From Sedimenticola sp. (lineage in GTDB: Bacteria; Pseudomonadota; Gammaproteobacteria; Chromatiales; Chromatiaceae), in NCBI GenBank assembly GCA_027068915.1, contig JAMOLT010000010.1, positions 372,001-436,000 on the forward strand: a stretch of DNA of 64,000 nt. Direction: 5' to 3'. Positions 8,648 through 17,481 of this stretch are shown here, piece by piece. The notes beneath the pieces are model-generated. The model did not search any database, was not told where the DNA came from, and saw only the letters and a list, made by a program, of their open reading frames with translations. Each line of letters opens with the position of its first letter. The first letter of the stretch is position 1. A program made the position numbers and the translations under genes.

Positions 8648-8909
8648 CTGGGTTGTACTGGGCCTTTTTCAAACCCTGAAGCAACTCCAGGTTATGCTGG
8701 TAGGCTTTTGCAACCTTGCGAATGCCATCCTCCTTCAGATAGCCTTCATTGCCTGCCGCAAGATAGGTCGCGTAAGTTCCGGAAGCCAGCATGAAGGCTG
8801 CATTTACCAGATCGGTATTGTTGCCTTCATCCTTGAGTCGGTTCGCCACTTCTACAAACTGATCGATCATACCCAGGATCTGTTCATCCCGGCTGGGTGC
8901 ATCTGCCAT
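8634..8909 (-). CDS. DUF3144 domain protein
   Basis: 91 residues, all alpha-helical and soluble, beginning MADAPSRDEQILGMIDQFVEVANRL and containing AAFMLASGTYATYLAAG. This matches the small DUF3144 family found in Gammaproteobacteria; function is unknown. It is the first gene of a three-gene minus-strand unit with the glycosyltransferase and epimerase. The 145 bp nested palindrome at 8956-9100 lies directly upstream, so its promoter must be between 8910 and 8955 or inside the repeat. Confidence 0.85.
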   Translation of the reverse strand: MADAPSRDEQILGMIDQFVEVANRLKDEGNNTDLVNAAFMLASGTYATYLAAGNEGYLKEDGIRKVAKAYQHNLELLQGLKKAQYNPDGKN

Positions 8910-8955
8910 AAAACTGTACCTTGAATAAATAGGGAGCCCTGAATTGGGTTTGGCA

Positions 8956-9100
8956 CGAATGGCGCTTACTTAAGCCAAGGAGCTTGCTGTTTGTCATTCC
9001 GGCGCAGGCCGGAACCCAGAACCCCGGGAACAAGCAGCCGCTCTGGATCGCGGCCTGCGCCGGGATGACCAGAGTTATTGGCTTAAGTAAGCGCCATTCG
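8956..9100. repeat. 145 bp nested palindromic element
   Basis: Perfect 23 bp outer arms: 8956-8978 contains AATGGCGCTTACTTAAGCCA and 9078-9100 is its exact reverse complement. Inside is a second inverted repeat, 8993-9019 against 9043-9069, pairing at 23 of 27 positions (core CCGGCGCAGGCCG). There is no room for a transposase, so it is a non-autonomous, MITE-like element. A degenerate relative of the inner repeat is at 22937-23014. Confidence 0.85.
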
Positions 9101-9138
9101 GGTCTGCTGCCGATTATCCCATATCCTCCGGATGCAGG

Positions 9139-10341
9139 TCAGCGGGAATGACGAATTCTGAGGAACGGGCGCTCCACTATCCAATAGGAAAGTGAAGACA
9201 CCAGCAGCACCGGCACGGCAGCCCAAAGCAAGCCGTTCAGCAACGGCATACCCGGCAACAGCACAGGCAGTTTTGCCAGGTGCAGCCACTTCACCAGTGG
9301 AAAGTGCCACAAATACAAGCTGTAACTGATCAGCCCCAGATACATGGCTGCCCTATTGGCCAGAAAAAAATCCGTTATCGGCGTCCCCAAGGCGACAACC
9401 AGCACCAGTACGGCAACACACAAACCAAAAAGACTGTGCCAGATGAGCAATGACCAATGACCACCCCAGTAGGTAAGCCCTTCCACATTGACTGCCCCGA
9501 TAGGCTGGGCAACATGAATGAACCACGCCAGCAGACCGAGGCCACAAATCCCCATCATCAGCAGCAGATAGCGCCACCGATAGACTCGGGAATGCTGCAT
9601 CCCCTTCTCACGAATCGATGAGTAAACCCATGCTGCCGCCATGCCGGAAACAAACTGCTCCAGCCGTCCAGGCAGCTGATTCAGCCACCATACCTTCTGG
9701 CTCACCGGCAAGTCTTGGAGGAAATATTGAAAAAGGCTGTAGCGATATAGCACCGCCATCAGCAACGCAAGAGCCAGCAACCACATCCAGCGCGCAGGCG
9801 CGACAGCAAAGGCCAGCAAGGGCAGGAGCAGGTAGAAATCAAACTCTACGGGAAGCGTCCAGTACACCGGGTTCAGCTGAGTGGAAGGCTCGCCAAAGAG
9901 ATTATGCACCATCAGCAACTGGGCAAGAATATCTTTGCCCGCAGGAAGACTTGCACCGGTAACCAGCAGGATCAGCAGCAACACGGCAATCTGCACATAG
10001 TAGGCAGGCAGTACCCGTAACAGGCGGCGGCGGAAGTACTCCAGGGTACGAACCGGCGGGCGGTTTCCCAGCCAGGCCTGACAATAGGCAAGGCCCAGAA
10101 CAAAGCCTGAAAGCACAAAGAAAACATCCACCCCTGCCCAACCCGTGCGCACCAGGGGCGTCAGATCCAGATGCAGCCCCCACATATTGAGTTCATAAGC
10201 CGGTCGTCCGGCAAATCCCCACACATGCCAGACCGCCACCCACAAGGCGGCAAGACCGCGCAGGCCGGCAAGGGAATCCAGATAGATGCGGGCACTGATA
10301 CCTTCTTTTTCCAGCCGGAATATGGAATCAGTGGAGGGCAT
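9139..10341 (-). CDS. Acyltransferase family 3 (OafA/YrhL-like)
   Basis: 400 residues, about ten membrane helices. Starts SLAGLRGLAALWVAVWHVWGF, carrying the conserved R-G-L-A and catalytic His of the acyltransferase-3 family. FFVLSGFVLG follows near residue 80 and the C-terminus has YSLYLWHFPLVKW and VERPFLR, both typical. These inner-membrane enzymes transfer acetyl or other acyl groups to sugars of O-antigen, capsule or exopolysaccharide. There is no fused SGNH domain. It lies alone between the nested palindrome and a secreted-protein gene, on the same strand as the surrounding glycan genes. Confidence 0.93.
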   Translation of the reverse strand: MPSTDSIFRLEKEGISARIYLDSLAGLRGLAALWVAVWHVWGFAGRPAYELNMWGLHLDLTPLVRTGWAGVDVFFVLSGFVLGLAYCQAWLGNRPPVRTLEYFRRRLLRVLPAYYVQIAVLLLILLVTGASLPAGKDILAQLLMVHNLFGEPSTQLNPVYWTLPVEFDFYLLLPLLAFAVAPARWMWLLALALLMAVLYRYSLFQYFLQDLPVSQKVWWLNQLPGRLEQFVSGMAAAWVYSSIREKGMQHSRVYRWRYLLLMMGICGLGLLAWFIHVAQPIGAVNVEGLTYWGGHWSLLIWHSLFGLCVAVLVLVVALGTPITDFFLANRAAMYLGLISYSLYLWHFPLVKWLHLAKLPVLLPGMPLLNGLLWAAVPVLLVSSLSYWIVERPFLRIRHSR

Positions 10342-10449
10342 CGGGTTTCAGACACGTGGAAGCGGGATGACCAGATTATCATTCCCGGTCGCTTCTCACA
10401 AATGAAGCAGCGGGGAGCCCCGCCGTCAATCCCGAATAACCGGCGCTGC

Positions 10450-11214
10450 CTACTGCTGGCCGGACGGGTGCACGGAAAATACGCCACCGGCCTGAACCAG
10501 AAACGGCCCCCAGATGCGCACTACAGGCAGCGTCTGGGCACCGCCGTGAACCCGAAACATACTACTGCCATCAATGGTTGCGCCAATGAGATCGACGCCA
10601 TCGTTCGCATGGAAATCTACACTTGCGGGCATATTTACCGCTCCGACAACGGTGTTCGCCGCAACCAGGCGGTTCGGTGCAGGCAATACACAGGTTCCAT
10701 CCACGGTATAGCTGGCCCCGGACAAGCTTACTGTTTCATCCGGGCCTGCTCCCTGAGAAGTACAGTCTGCGGTGGCTGCCGTACCCACATCCGGGTCGAT
10801 CAGATCCGGGATCTTATCTCCGTCACTGTCTCGGAAACAATCCCCCGCAGCAGTGATGACCATGCTTCCTTCTGCATCCATGGTCATGCCTGAAAAGATG
10901 CAGCTATGAGTTGGAGTGGTACCACCGGTCTCCAGGAACTGCAGGCTGCCTGATGCGCCAATCTGCACCACATCACTGCAGGTGCTTCCTTCCAGTTTCA
11001 GCGAGCCATCAACCCCCAACTGGACATCAGATGCACTGCAATCAAACTGGAATCGGTCATCACGCAGAGAGACTGGTATGGAAGCAACTGTTGCAGCCAG
11101 TACCTGTGAACTTGCCGTCGTTCCGGCAGCTCCAGCCACCATCGGTATCGAACCAGCAACGATCAGGAAACAGATTCGTACTGACCGGGAAACATCGCGC
11201 AAGCTTGTGTTCAT
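10450..11214 (-). CDS. Secreted protein with a Ca-binding thrombospondin-3-like motif
   Basis: 254 residues. A signal peptide (SVRICFLIVAGSIPMVAGAAG) is followed by a beta-rich, cysteine-containing region with no family I recognise. DSDGDKIPDLIDPD at about residues 129-142 is a classic thrombospondin type 3 calcium loop. Near the C-terminus the pattern VDFHANDGVDLIGATIDGSS resembles the repetitive strands of bacterial surface and self-anchoring beta-helix modules. Probably exported to the periplasm or surface, possibly via the type II system at 23-34 kb. Monocistronic; the acyltransferase follows 108 bp downstream. Confidence 0.75.
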   Translation of the reverse strand: MNTSLRDVSRSVRICFLIVAGSIPMVAGAAGTTASSQVLAATVASIPVSLRDDRFQFDCSASDVQLGVDGSLKLEGSTCSDVVQIGASGSLQFLETGGTTPTHSCIFSGMTMDAEGSMVITAAGDCFRDSDGDKIPDLIDPDVGTAATADCTSQGAGPDETVSLSGASYTVDGTCVLPAPNRLVAANTVVGAVNMPASVDFHANDGVDLIGATIDGSSMFRVHGGAQTLPVVRIWGPFLVQAGGVFSVHPSGQQ

Positions 11215-11277
11215 ATCTAAAGATCTCTGGTGAAGATTGAAGGTAGCTCTGCTCGGTGAGCCTGACCCCTGCTGTTT

Positions 11278-11434
11278 CCAGTGTATTGCGTCGGTATTAA
11301 CAGGGTCTTAACAGGATGTTGAAAAACGGCTTTTTTTCAACATCCTGTTAAGACCCTTTCCAAGAGGCACCGCACCGCAGGTGACGGCTTCCCGCCACGC
11401 CGATGGTGTCCTTTAATACGTCACACCACACCTG
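11278..11434. repeat. Degenerate CTAG-type palindromic element (copy B)
   Basis: The left end CCAGTGTATTGCGTCGGTAT and right end CCTTTAATACGTCACACC are diverged versions of the ends of the elements at 6711 and 53796. The CTAG flank has decayed to CCAG. The interior holds the long hairpin listed separately. The element fills most of the 285 bp gap between the GT2-GT4 gene and the secreted-protein gene. Confidence 0.6.
11303..11356. terminator. 24 bp perfect hairpin with T-run
   Basis: GGGTCTTAACAGGATGTTGA (start of arm) pairs perfectly over 24 bp with 11333-11356, leaving a six-base loop around CGGC. The stem ends in A5/T5, so it can act as an intrinsic terminator on either strand. On the minus strand it would stop transcripts of the secreted-protein gene's neighbour or protect the GT2-GT4 gene from read-through. 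Confidence 0.6.
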
Positions 11435-11499
11435 GTTTCAGGAAACAGGGCTTTTTCATGAGACTTTTACAACCGGGAAAAGTTGCAATTCCAGAAAGG

Positions 11500-13698
11500 T
11501 TATTTGCGATACAGCTCATGTATCGGCTTTCGGGAAAGCCTGCGCTTGAGTTTTCTCTGCACATTAACCGGCACCAGCCTGGACACAAAACGACCAACCC
11601 GTCCCTGTCTCAGGGCCAGAAGATGCATCAGCAAACGCTCTTTACGGCTCAATCGCCCCTGCCTGCCTTCCGCATTCCTGGATTGAAGCAGCAGCTTGCC
11701 CAGCCAGCTATCATCCATGGCAGGTACTTCTTTTTCCTCAGCTAAATCTGTCTCTGACAGATAGCTGTGACGATAAAATCTTTCTCCTTCACGGGACACA
11801 GGCTGATCCTGCCAAGGTTGCGCATGGGGGCTTTTGTTTTCCAGATAGTCCCGCATTTCCACGAACCACTGCAGCCATTGTTCGGGGGAGCTATCCCATG
11901 ACTCTATCCAGGTCAGGGGACGATTCTGCAGACGCTCGGGAAAAGCACCGATATCCGGCGCCACGATGGGCAGTCCGGTCAGGAGCATTTCACTCAGGGT
12001 ATAGCTGTAGGTTTCCGGCCACTGTGCGGTAAACCATACCAGGTCAGGCTGCAATTCCTGCAAATGCCGGGGCAGATCCGCCTCGCTGTAAGCCCCATGC
12101 TCGATAATGGCTTCTGAAAGAGGCCGATAGGCATACCCCAGCAGATGAAATTCCAGTGGCGCAGATTTTTTGCGCGCCGCCACTGCCACAGCCTCAAGGA
12201 TGTCTGCACCTTTTTCGGGACTTAATGCCCCCAACACCAGCACCCGCAAAGGACGTTCTCCTCGATAAGAATTTTCCACAGCCGGCCAGGGCATGTGCTC
12301 TTCGCTGTCGGGGTGCCAGGCGACCAGATAATTCAGATCAGGATAATAGCGCTGGAACTCCCGCACCACCCAGGCGGAAGGTGCAATCACCCGTTGCGCC
12401 TTTTGCAGCAACTGCCGTTGGTTGTCCTGCCATTCCTCCAGGCTGACGGCCAGGGGATAGGAACTTGATTGGGCATCGAGGTTCGGCGTGTAGCGGCCTT
12501 TTGCATCAGTCTGGCTGGGATGCGCATTGATAAAATAATAGTCATGCAAGGTGACATCAAAAGGCAGCTGCAAGTCACCCGGCACCCCCCACAGGCAGGT
12601 TTCCAGTCCCAGGGTATGGTGAAAATGCAGACGGCTTACCCCAGCCATTCGCAAAAATTCCAGCAGCTGCGGATACATTTGCGGCAGAGAAAAAAACAGG
12701 CCCGGCGCCTCATCGGTCGCGCCAAAGAAAAGCATGGCGCCGCCGCCTTCCACCGGACGGATCACCAGGGTATCCATATCATCCGCCAGCCATGCTGACA
12801 GCTCGCGGATATGTTTTTTGGTGCCACCGCCCAGATGATGGGTGAGATGCAGCACCTTCTTTCGCGGCGAAGTACGCAACATTTCCAGTAGCACCCGGGT
12901 ACGCTGAAGCCGCGCTGGATTCTGCTGGATATGTTTTTCCACCAAAGCATGATAATCAGGATGCAATTGCTGCAGTATTTCCTGAGCATGGGCGATGCGC
13001 TCCGCCTGTTCATCAGAAAAGCTCACGCCACCTTCATGAAAAACAAATACATCGCAGCACAGGACATTACGCCAACCCAGCTTCGCAGCCCGGCGGCAAA
13101 AATCGTTTTCCTCACCATAACCGCGGCCAAAGCGCTCCACATCAAACAGGCCGGTTTCCTGCAGGCACTGGCGACGAATATACTGACAAAAACCCACACC
13201 GGTGGGAATATCCACCACCTCACCGGCATTGACCCGGCGAAACAAGGCATCCAGCGCCGCCACATCCCACTGATCCGGCAGGGCGCTGGACTGACAAAAT
13301 CTCGGGAAGCTGCAGATCGTGGCATTGTTGGAGAAAGGGGTCAGGGTACCAATGCGCTCATCCCCTTCTGCGGCGGCCATCAGCCGATCCAGCCAGTCGT
13401 TGGCGACTTCGGTATCGCTGTTGAGCAACACCACATCGTTATCTTCGCTCAGAGCCATGCCGCGGTTGACCGTAGCGACAAACCCCATATTTTCATCATT
13501 TTCCAGCAGGATCACCTGCTCATGAGCCGAAGCGAACTGCCGCAAGTCTTCGTGTATATCGGGATCAGGCGAGGCATCATTGATGATCACCAGGCGATGG
13601 GGCCTTTTCTGGAGACTGTTTACCACAGATTTCAGGCAACACCGCAACTCTTCCCGCCCCCCATACACAGGAACGATAATATCCACTACCGGTTTCAT
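11500..13698 (-). CDS. Bifunctional glycosyltransferase, GT2 domain fused to GT4-like domain
   Basis: 732 residues. Residues 1-240 are a GT2 domain: VDIIVPVYGGREELRCCLKS, LVIINDASPDPD, VVLLNSDTEV (DxD-type site) and GYGEENDFCRRA. From about 280 a second, GT-B-type domain begins with VLHLTHHLGGGTKKHIREL and contains LRVLVLGALSPEKGADILEA and TYSYTLSEMLLTGLPIVAPDIGAFPERL, the nucleotide-sugar binding half of GT4 enzymes. The protein could therefore add two successive sugars. Its start overlaps the sulfotransferase stop by 4 bp. It carries no membrane helix. Confidence 0.9.
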   Translation of the reverse strand: MKPVVDIIVPVYGGREELRCCLKSVVNSLQKRPHRLVIINDASPDPDIHEDLRQFASAHEQVILLENDENMGFVATVNRGMALSEDNDVVLLNSDTEVANDWLDRLMAAAEGDERIGTLTPFSNNATICSFPRFCQSSALPDQWDVAALDALFRRVNAGEVVDIPTGVGFCQYIRRQCLQETGLFDVERFGRGYGEENDFCRRAAKLGWRNVLCCDVFVFHEGGVSFSDEQAERIAHAQEILQQLHPDYHALVEKHIQQNPARLQRTRVLLEMLRTSPRKKVLHLTHHLGGGTKKHIRELSAWLADDMDTLVIRPVEGGGAMLFFGATDEAPGLFFSLPQMYPQLLEFLRMAGVSRLHFHHTLGLETCLWGVPGDLQLPFDVTLHDYYFINAHPSQTDAKGRYTPNLDAQSSSYPLAVSLEEWQDNQRQLLQKAQRVIAPSAWVVREFQRYYPDLNYLVAWHPDSEEHMPWPAVENSYRGERPLRVLVLGALSPEKGADILEAVAVAARKKSAPLEFHLLGYAYRPLSEAIIEHGAYSEADLPRHLQELQPDLVWFTAQWPETYSYTLSEMLLTGLPIVAPDIGAFPERLQNRPLTWIESWDSSPEQWLQWFVEMRDYLENKSPHAQPWQDQPVSREGERFYRHSYLSETDLAEEKEVPAMDDSWLGKLLLQSRNAEGRQGRLSRKERLLMHLLALRQGRVGRFVSRLVPVNVQRKLKRRLSRKPIHELYRK

Positions 13699-14855
13699 TT
13701 CCTGTCCAGAAAAAACAGTCTGCGCACCAGCTTCACGGCAGGATGACTGCGCAGCGCATTCAGCTCTGTGGTTACCTGCTGCAGCTGATCATCCCGTTCC
13801 TCAACGATAGACCTGGTGTATTCCAGATCCTCAAACAGGCTGCGCAGTTGTGTTTCCCGCTCATCAACCACGGATGCAGCATGCTCCAGCTCAGCTGCCA
13901 ATTCCCCCAATTGCTGATCTTTTTCTGCAACCACCGCCAGGGCCAGCCCATGCTCTTTCCCCAATATCTGCAAATCATTGTTGATGGCAAATATCTGGCG
14001 GGTAGTCTCTTCCAGATCAAGAGCAAGCACAGGGCACTCCTCCAACAGTTTGTCGAAATCCTGCCAGACCTCATCCAGCGCTGCTTCATTCAGCTTTTCC
14101 ATCTGAAGCAGGTGGTAGGCCCGCGTTGTTTGCCTTGTGATCTCTCCACCCACTTCATCAGAATGTGCACGTTGATGGTGCAACCCCGGGTCAATCTCTG
14201 CCGCGACAGCGTCAGCTGCCGATTCTAACGATTGTGGCCAGACAATCCCCAGCAAGCTGCCAGTTCGGGATAACACAGTAGCCCAGTCATCCAGCAAAGC
14301 TGCATAGTCCACGCAGCTGCGTGGCAAATCACGGCTGGTTTTTTCACTATCCCGCGTGTAGCGCAACCACAACAGATTGGCACTGGTGGTGCTCAATGGA
14401 TCGCGGCGACACAGGGATGCCGACACCTCCCAGGGAGCACGGGAGGCTAGAATAGCCACGGGCCTCCACCCCGCCTGGCGTGCCGCTTCTTTCCAGAATG
14501 GCAGGAGCAGGCACAGGCGCGGGTCTTTGACCACCGCCAAAGGTGCATCATCGGCAAACGCCGTTTTCAGGAAAGTGACAGCCTGATTCCTCAACTCGGC
14601 AAACCGATCACCAGACCACCAGTGCTCTGGCAGTGGCCGGAAGTCATACCAGTTTCTCTCCAGCACACCCAGCAAGGCTTCATTGATCGCAATCAGTTCC
14701 TCATGTTCCCAGAAGCCCCGGGCATTGATGTCAGGCTGCGCCTGCAACAGATTTGTGCCCACGTCAGCGCCAAGCAGATTCAACACCCTGGTCAACACCG
14801 AGGTTCCGCTACGGTGCATGCCCAGCACCAGGATCAATGTCCGGCCTTCAGGCAT
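13695..14855 (-). CDS. Sulfotransferase-family protein with C-terminal coiled coil
   Basis: 386 residues. The N-terminus LILVLGMHRSGTSVLTRVLNLLG is the PAPS 5'-phosphosulfate loop (GxHRSGTS) of sulfotransferases; VVKDPRLCLLLPFW matches the 3'-phosphate binding region. Residues from about 280 form a coiled coil with repeating ERDxQLxxL units (EKDQQLGEL, ERETQLRSL, ERDDQLQQV), ending in HPAVKLVRRLFF, a tail seen in several polysaccharide enzymes. It probably sulfates a surface glycan or sets chain length through its coiled coil; this is inference. First gene of a two-gene unit with the GT2-GT4 protein. Confidence 0.85.
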   Translation of the reverse strand: MPEGRTLILVLGMHRSGTSVLTRVLNLLGADVGTNLLQAQPDINARGFWEHEELIAINEALLGVLERNWYDFRPLPEHWWSGDRFAELRNQAVTFLKTAFADDAPLAVVKDPRLCLLLPFWKEAARQAGWRPVAILASRAPWEVSASLCRRDPLSTTSANLLWLRYTRDSEKTSRDLPRSCVDYAALLDDWATVLSRTGSLLGIVWPQSLESAADAVAAEIDPGLHHQRAHSDEVGGEITRQTTRAYHLLQMEKLNEAALDEVWQDFDKLLEECPVLALDLEETTRQIFAINNDLQILGKEHGLALAVVAEKDQQLGELAAELEHAASVVDERETQLRSLFEDLEYTRSIVEERDDQLQQVTTELNALRSHPAVKLVRRLFFLDRK

Positions 14856-14953
14856 GATGGGACAGCTCTCCCACCAGAGCAGAGTTAGTTGGAATCAGGT
14901 AAGCTTTGCACATATATCCGGGATGATACGTGTTTTCTGCAGCCAGATGAATC

Positions 14954-16813
14954 ATGAATGATACAGTGAACTACAACTTTTCTTATAGCTATAACCTTGG
15001 CTCCGCGCCCCAAACACAAAAAGAAGAAGAGCTGATAGCCTTTGATGACTGCCAGGAGTTTCCGCTGCCCGACCAGCGGATACTGATTCGTAGCAAACAC
15101 AGCGGCCAGCAAATCATAGTCACAAACGACGTATTGTACTCTCTGTACCTGTGCCGGGAGTTCAAAACCATGACGGAACATGCGGAACATCTAGGCCGGG
15201 AAATACCTGAATTGAAGGACGAGCAGGAGGATATCCGCCAGGCGCTCACCAGCACTCGGCAGGCCGGCCTGATGCTCTCTGCTCAACACAAGGCAACAAG
15301 CATTAAGCCCGCAGCCATCTCCCACCCTTGTCCGCAAGGCTTGTGCTTCTGCATCCTTAGCTGCGACCGCACAGAATCACTTTCCCGGTTACTGGAAAGC
15401 ATGGCCGCCAGCCACCAGTTTCTTGCGCACAATCTCTATTATGTCGTTGATGATTCCAGGCAGCAGGATAACCGGAACAGCAACCAAAGTGTCTGCAAGG
15501 AATTCTCCATCACTCACGGGGTAGAGCTGCGCTATTTTGGCATTGAAGAGCAAAACAACATTTTGAGGCAGCTCAAAAAACAACTGCCTGAACATGCCCG
15601 GGGCATTGATTTTCTCCTGGGGCGTTACCAGGATAATCCAGCCATCCCCTCCTATGGCCGCACCCGCAACTGGGGGCTGCTGCTGGGCGCTGGACGCAAG
15701 GTGATGCTTATCGACGATGACATATTGTTCCAACGCATTGATCCCCCGGAAAACCATGAGGGAATCACCATTACCTCCAAGCCACGAGGAGCAGAGTTTT
15801 TCTGTTCCGATAGCGAGTGGCGCGCGCTGTACAATACGGAAAACACGGATCCCAGCGCAAATATTTTCAGTGCTGCATTGAGCACAACACTGGCGGAAGC
15901 ACTTTCCCTGGCCGGAACAGAGATACTCCAGCAACGCACCTTGCGCAACCTGCATCCGGCGGATTTTCCCCATGTGAACGCCGATTCCAGGATCTTGCTG
16001 ACCTCCTGTGGCTATGCTGGGGATCCAGGCACCACATCCAACACCTGGATCTATCAGCTGCCAGAAGGCTACCGAAAGCGCCTGCTCGCATCAGAAAAAG
16101 AGTATCGGCACCACATTACCGCACGAAACACCTGGCTGGGCAGCTTTGCCCCGGCGTTTCGGCGCCAGTTTTCCCTGATGTCCCCAATGATGGGTATCGA
16201 CGCCAGCCACCTGACGCCCCCCTTCTTTCCCCTGTATCGAAACGAAGATCTGCTGTTTGGGCAAATGCTGCATTTCCTGCATCCCGATGGCTTGTTTCTG
16301 GATGCCCCCTGGGCCGTACCTCATCTCCCTGCAGAACACAGACAATGGGAAAAAGGCCTGGCACTCGCATCCCAAAATTATAGCCTGCTGGATTTTTCCT
16401 CAGATGCCCTGGCCCTCGACCCGCCATCATTTCTCCCAGATCCTCCAGGCGAGCGCTTACAGGCTTGCAGCAGTTTTTTTTCCAGCCTCGGCAAACTGTC
16501 AGACGAAATGCTGACAGATCAGATCGCCCGGCTAACTCTGGGGCTGCGCACCGCACAAAGCTGCAGAATACAACAAGTGCTGGAAACCAGTGGAGATGCA
16601 CCGGATTTCTGGAAGGACGACCTGCAAGACATTATACAGGCCGGCAGGCAAAGCCTGGCCATGCCATTGCCAACCGGCTTCCGGGGCATGCCGGGCAAGG
16701 AGGACGAGCAAAGAGCCCTGGCGCGCATACTATGGACAAGCTTTGCACAAGGCATCCAGGCCTGGGAGGCCTGTATGGAGATCATGCAAAAATCTCAGAC
16801 AGAAGCCTCATAA
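14954..16813 (+). CDS. PqqD/RRE-like domain fused to GT-A-like glycosyltransferase
   Basis: 619 residues, no close family recognised. Residues about 36-110 (RILIRSKHSGQQIIVTND, then LYSLYLCREFKTMTEHAEHL and a last helix ending AGLML) have the strand-turn-helix layout of PqqD, the RiPP recognition element. From about 130 a GT-A-like domain follows: LCFCILSCDRTESLSRLLESM, YYVVDDSRQ, then VMLIDDDILF at 250-259 as DxD metal site, and FPLYRNEDLLFGQML near the expected acidic base. The last 130 residues are helical. It is the only plus-strand gene of the locus, divergent from the sulfotransferase by 98 bp and overlapping the ABC ATPase gene by 19 bp tail to tail. Confidence 0.7.
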   Translation: MNDTVNYNFSYSYNLGSAPQTQKEEELIAFDDCQEFPLPDQRILIRSKHSGQQIIVTNDVLYSLYLCREFKTMTEHAEHLGREIPELKDEQEDIRQALTSTRQAGLMLSAQHKATSIKPAAISHPCPQGLCFCILSCDRTESLSRLLESMAASHQFLAHNLYYVVDDSRQQDNRNSNQSVCKEFSITHGVELRYFGIEEQNNILRQLKKQLPEHARGIDFLLGRYQDNPAIPSYGRTRNWGLLLGAGRKVMLIDDDILFQRIDPPENHEGITITSKPRGAEFFCSDSEWRALYNTENTDPSANIFSAALSTTLAEALSLAGTEILQQRTLRNLHPADFPHVNADSRILLTSCGYAGDPGTTSNTWIYQLPEGYRKRLLASEKEYRHHITARNTWLGSFAPAFRRQFSLMSPMMGIDASHLTPPFFPLYRNEDLLFGQMLHFLHPDGLFLDAPWAVPHLPAEHRQWEKGLALASQNYSLLDFSSDALALDPPSFLPDPPGERLQACSSFFSSLGKLSDEMLTDQIARLTLGLRTAQSCRIQQVLETSGDAPDFWKDDLQDIIQAGRQSLAMPLPTGFRGMPGKEDEQRALARILWTSFAQGIQAWEACMEIMQKSQTEAS

Positions 16814-17481
16814 GCCGCCAGCACCTCCCCGGCCTCGCCCTGCATACGGGAAACCCCCTGCTCGATCCACACCACGCGGTCACAGAGCTTTGCCATCACC
16901 TGGGTATTGTGCGACACCAGAATGACGCTGCGGTTGGAACGGATTCTGCGCTGAATCTCTTCCGAAGATTTCTTGCGGAAAGCCGCATCACCCACCCCCA
17001 GCACTTCGTCAATAAGCAATACATCCGGATTCGCCTGCATGGCTACGGAGAACCCCAGGCGGGCGCGCATTCCTGCGGAATAGCTGGACACAGGCTCGTC
17101 GATAAACTCTTCCAGCTCGGCAAATGCCACCAGTTCATCCATGTTTTCCTCGATGCGGGATTTTGGCGCACCCAGCAACATCCCGGACAATATTGCATTC
17201 TCCCGCCCGGTGAGCAAGGGGACAAAACCCACCTGCAAGGACAATAAAGAGGCGCTGACGCCGGCATTGCGGATCTGTCCCCGGTCGGGTGCAATGATGC
17301 CGGCAATCACCTTCAGCAAGGTGGTCTTGCCAACGCCGTTGCGACCGATTACCCCCAGGGTTTCACCATGCCCGAGGGAAAGGGAAATGTCCTTCAATGC
17401 CCAATACAGCTCCCCGCTGCGCAAGCTGCGCCCGCGCCGGTACGCGACACCCACATTCTCTAGGGCAAGAACCGGATTCAC
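16795..17481 (-). CDS. ABC-2 polysaccharide exporter ATP-binding protein (Wzt/KpsT type)
   Basis: 228 residues. Walker A GRNGVGKTT, signature YSAGMRARLGFSVAM and Walker B DVLLIDEVLGVGD are present; YSAGM with DEVLAVGD-like Walker B is the hallmark of the polysaccharide/teichoic-acid exporter ATPases. It lacks the C-terminal carbohydrate-binding domain of Wzt proteins that read a terminal cap, so it is closer to KpsT/TagH in build. It powers export of a finished glycan across the inner membrane. Overlaps the permease gene by 4 bp and the plus-strand 619-residue gene by 19 bp. Confidence 0.93.
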   Translation of the reverse strand: MNPVLALENVGVAYRRGRSLRSGELYWALKDISLSLGHGETLGVIGRNGVGKTTLLKVIAGIIAPDRGQIRNAGVSASLLSLQVGFVPLLTGRENAILSGMLLGAPKSRIEENMDELVAFAELEEFIDEPVSSYSAGMRARLGFSVAMQANPDVLLIDEVLGVGDAAFRKKSSEEIQRRIRSNRSVILVSHNTQVMAKLCDRVVWIEQGVSRMQGEAGEVLAAYEASV

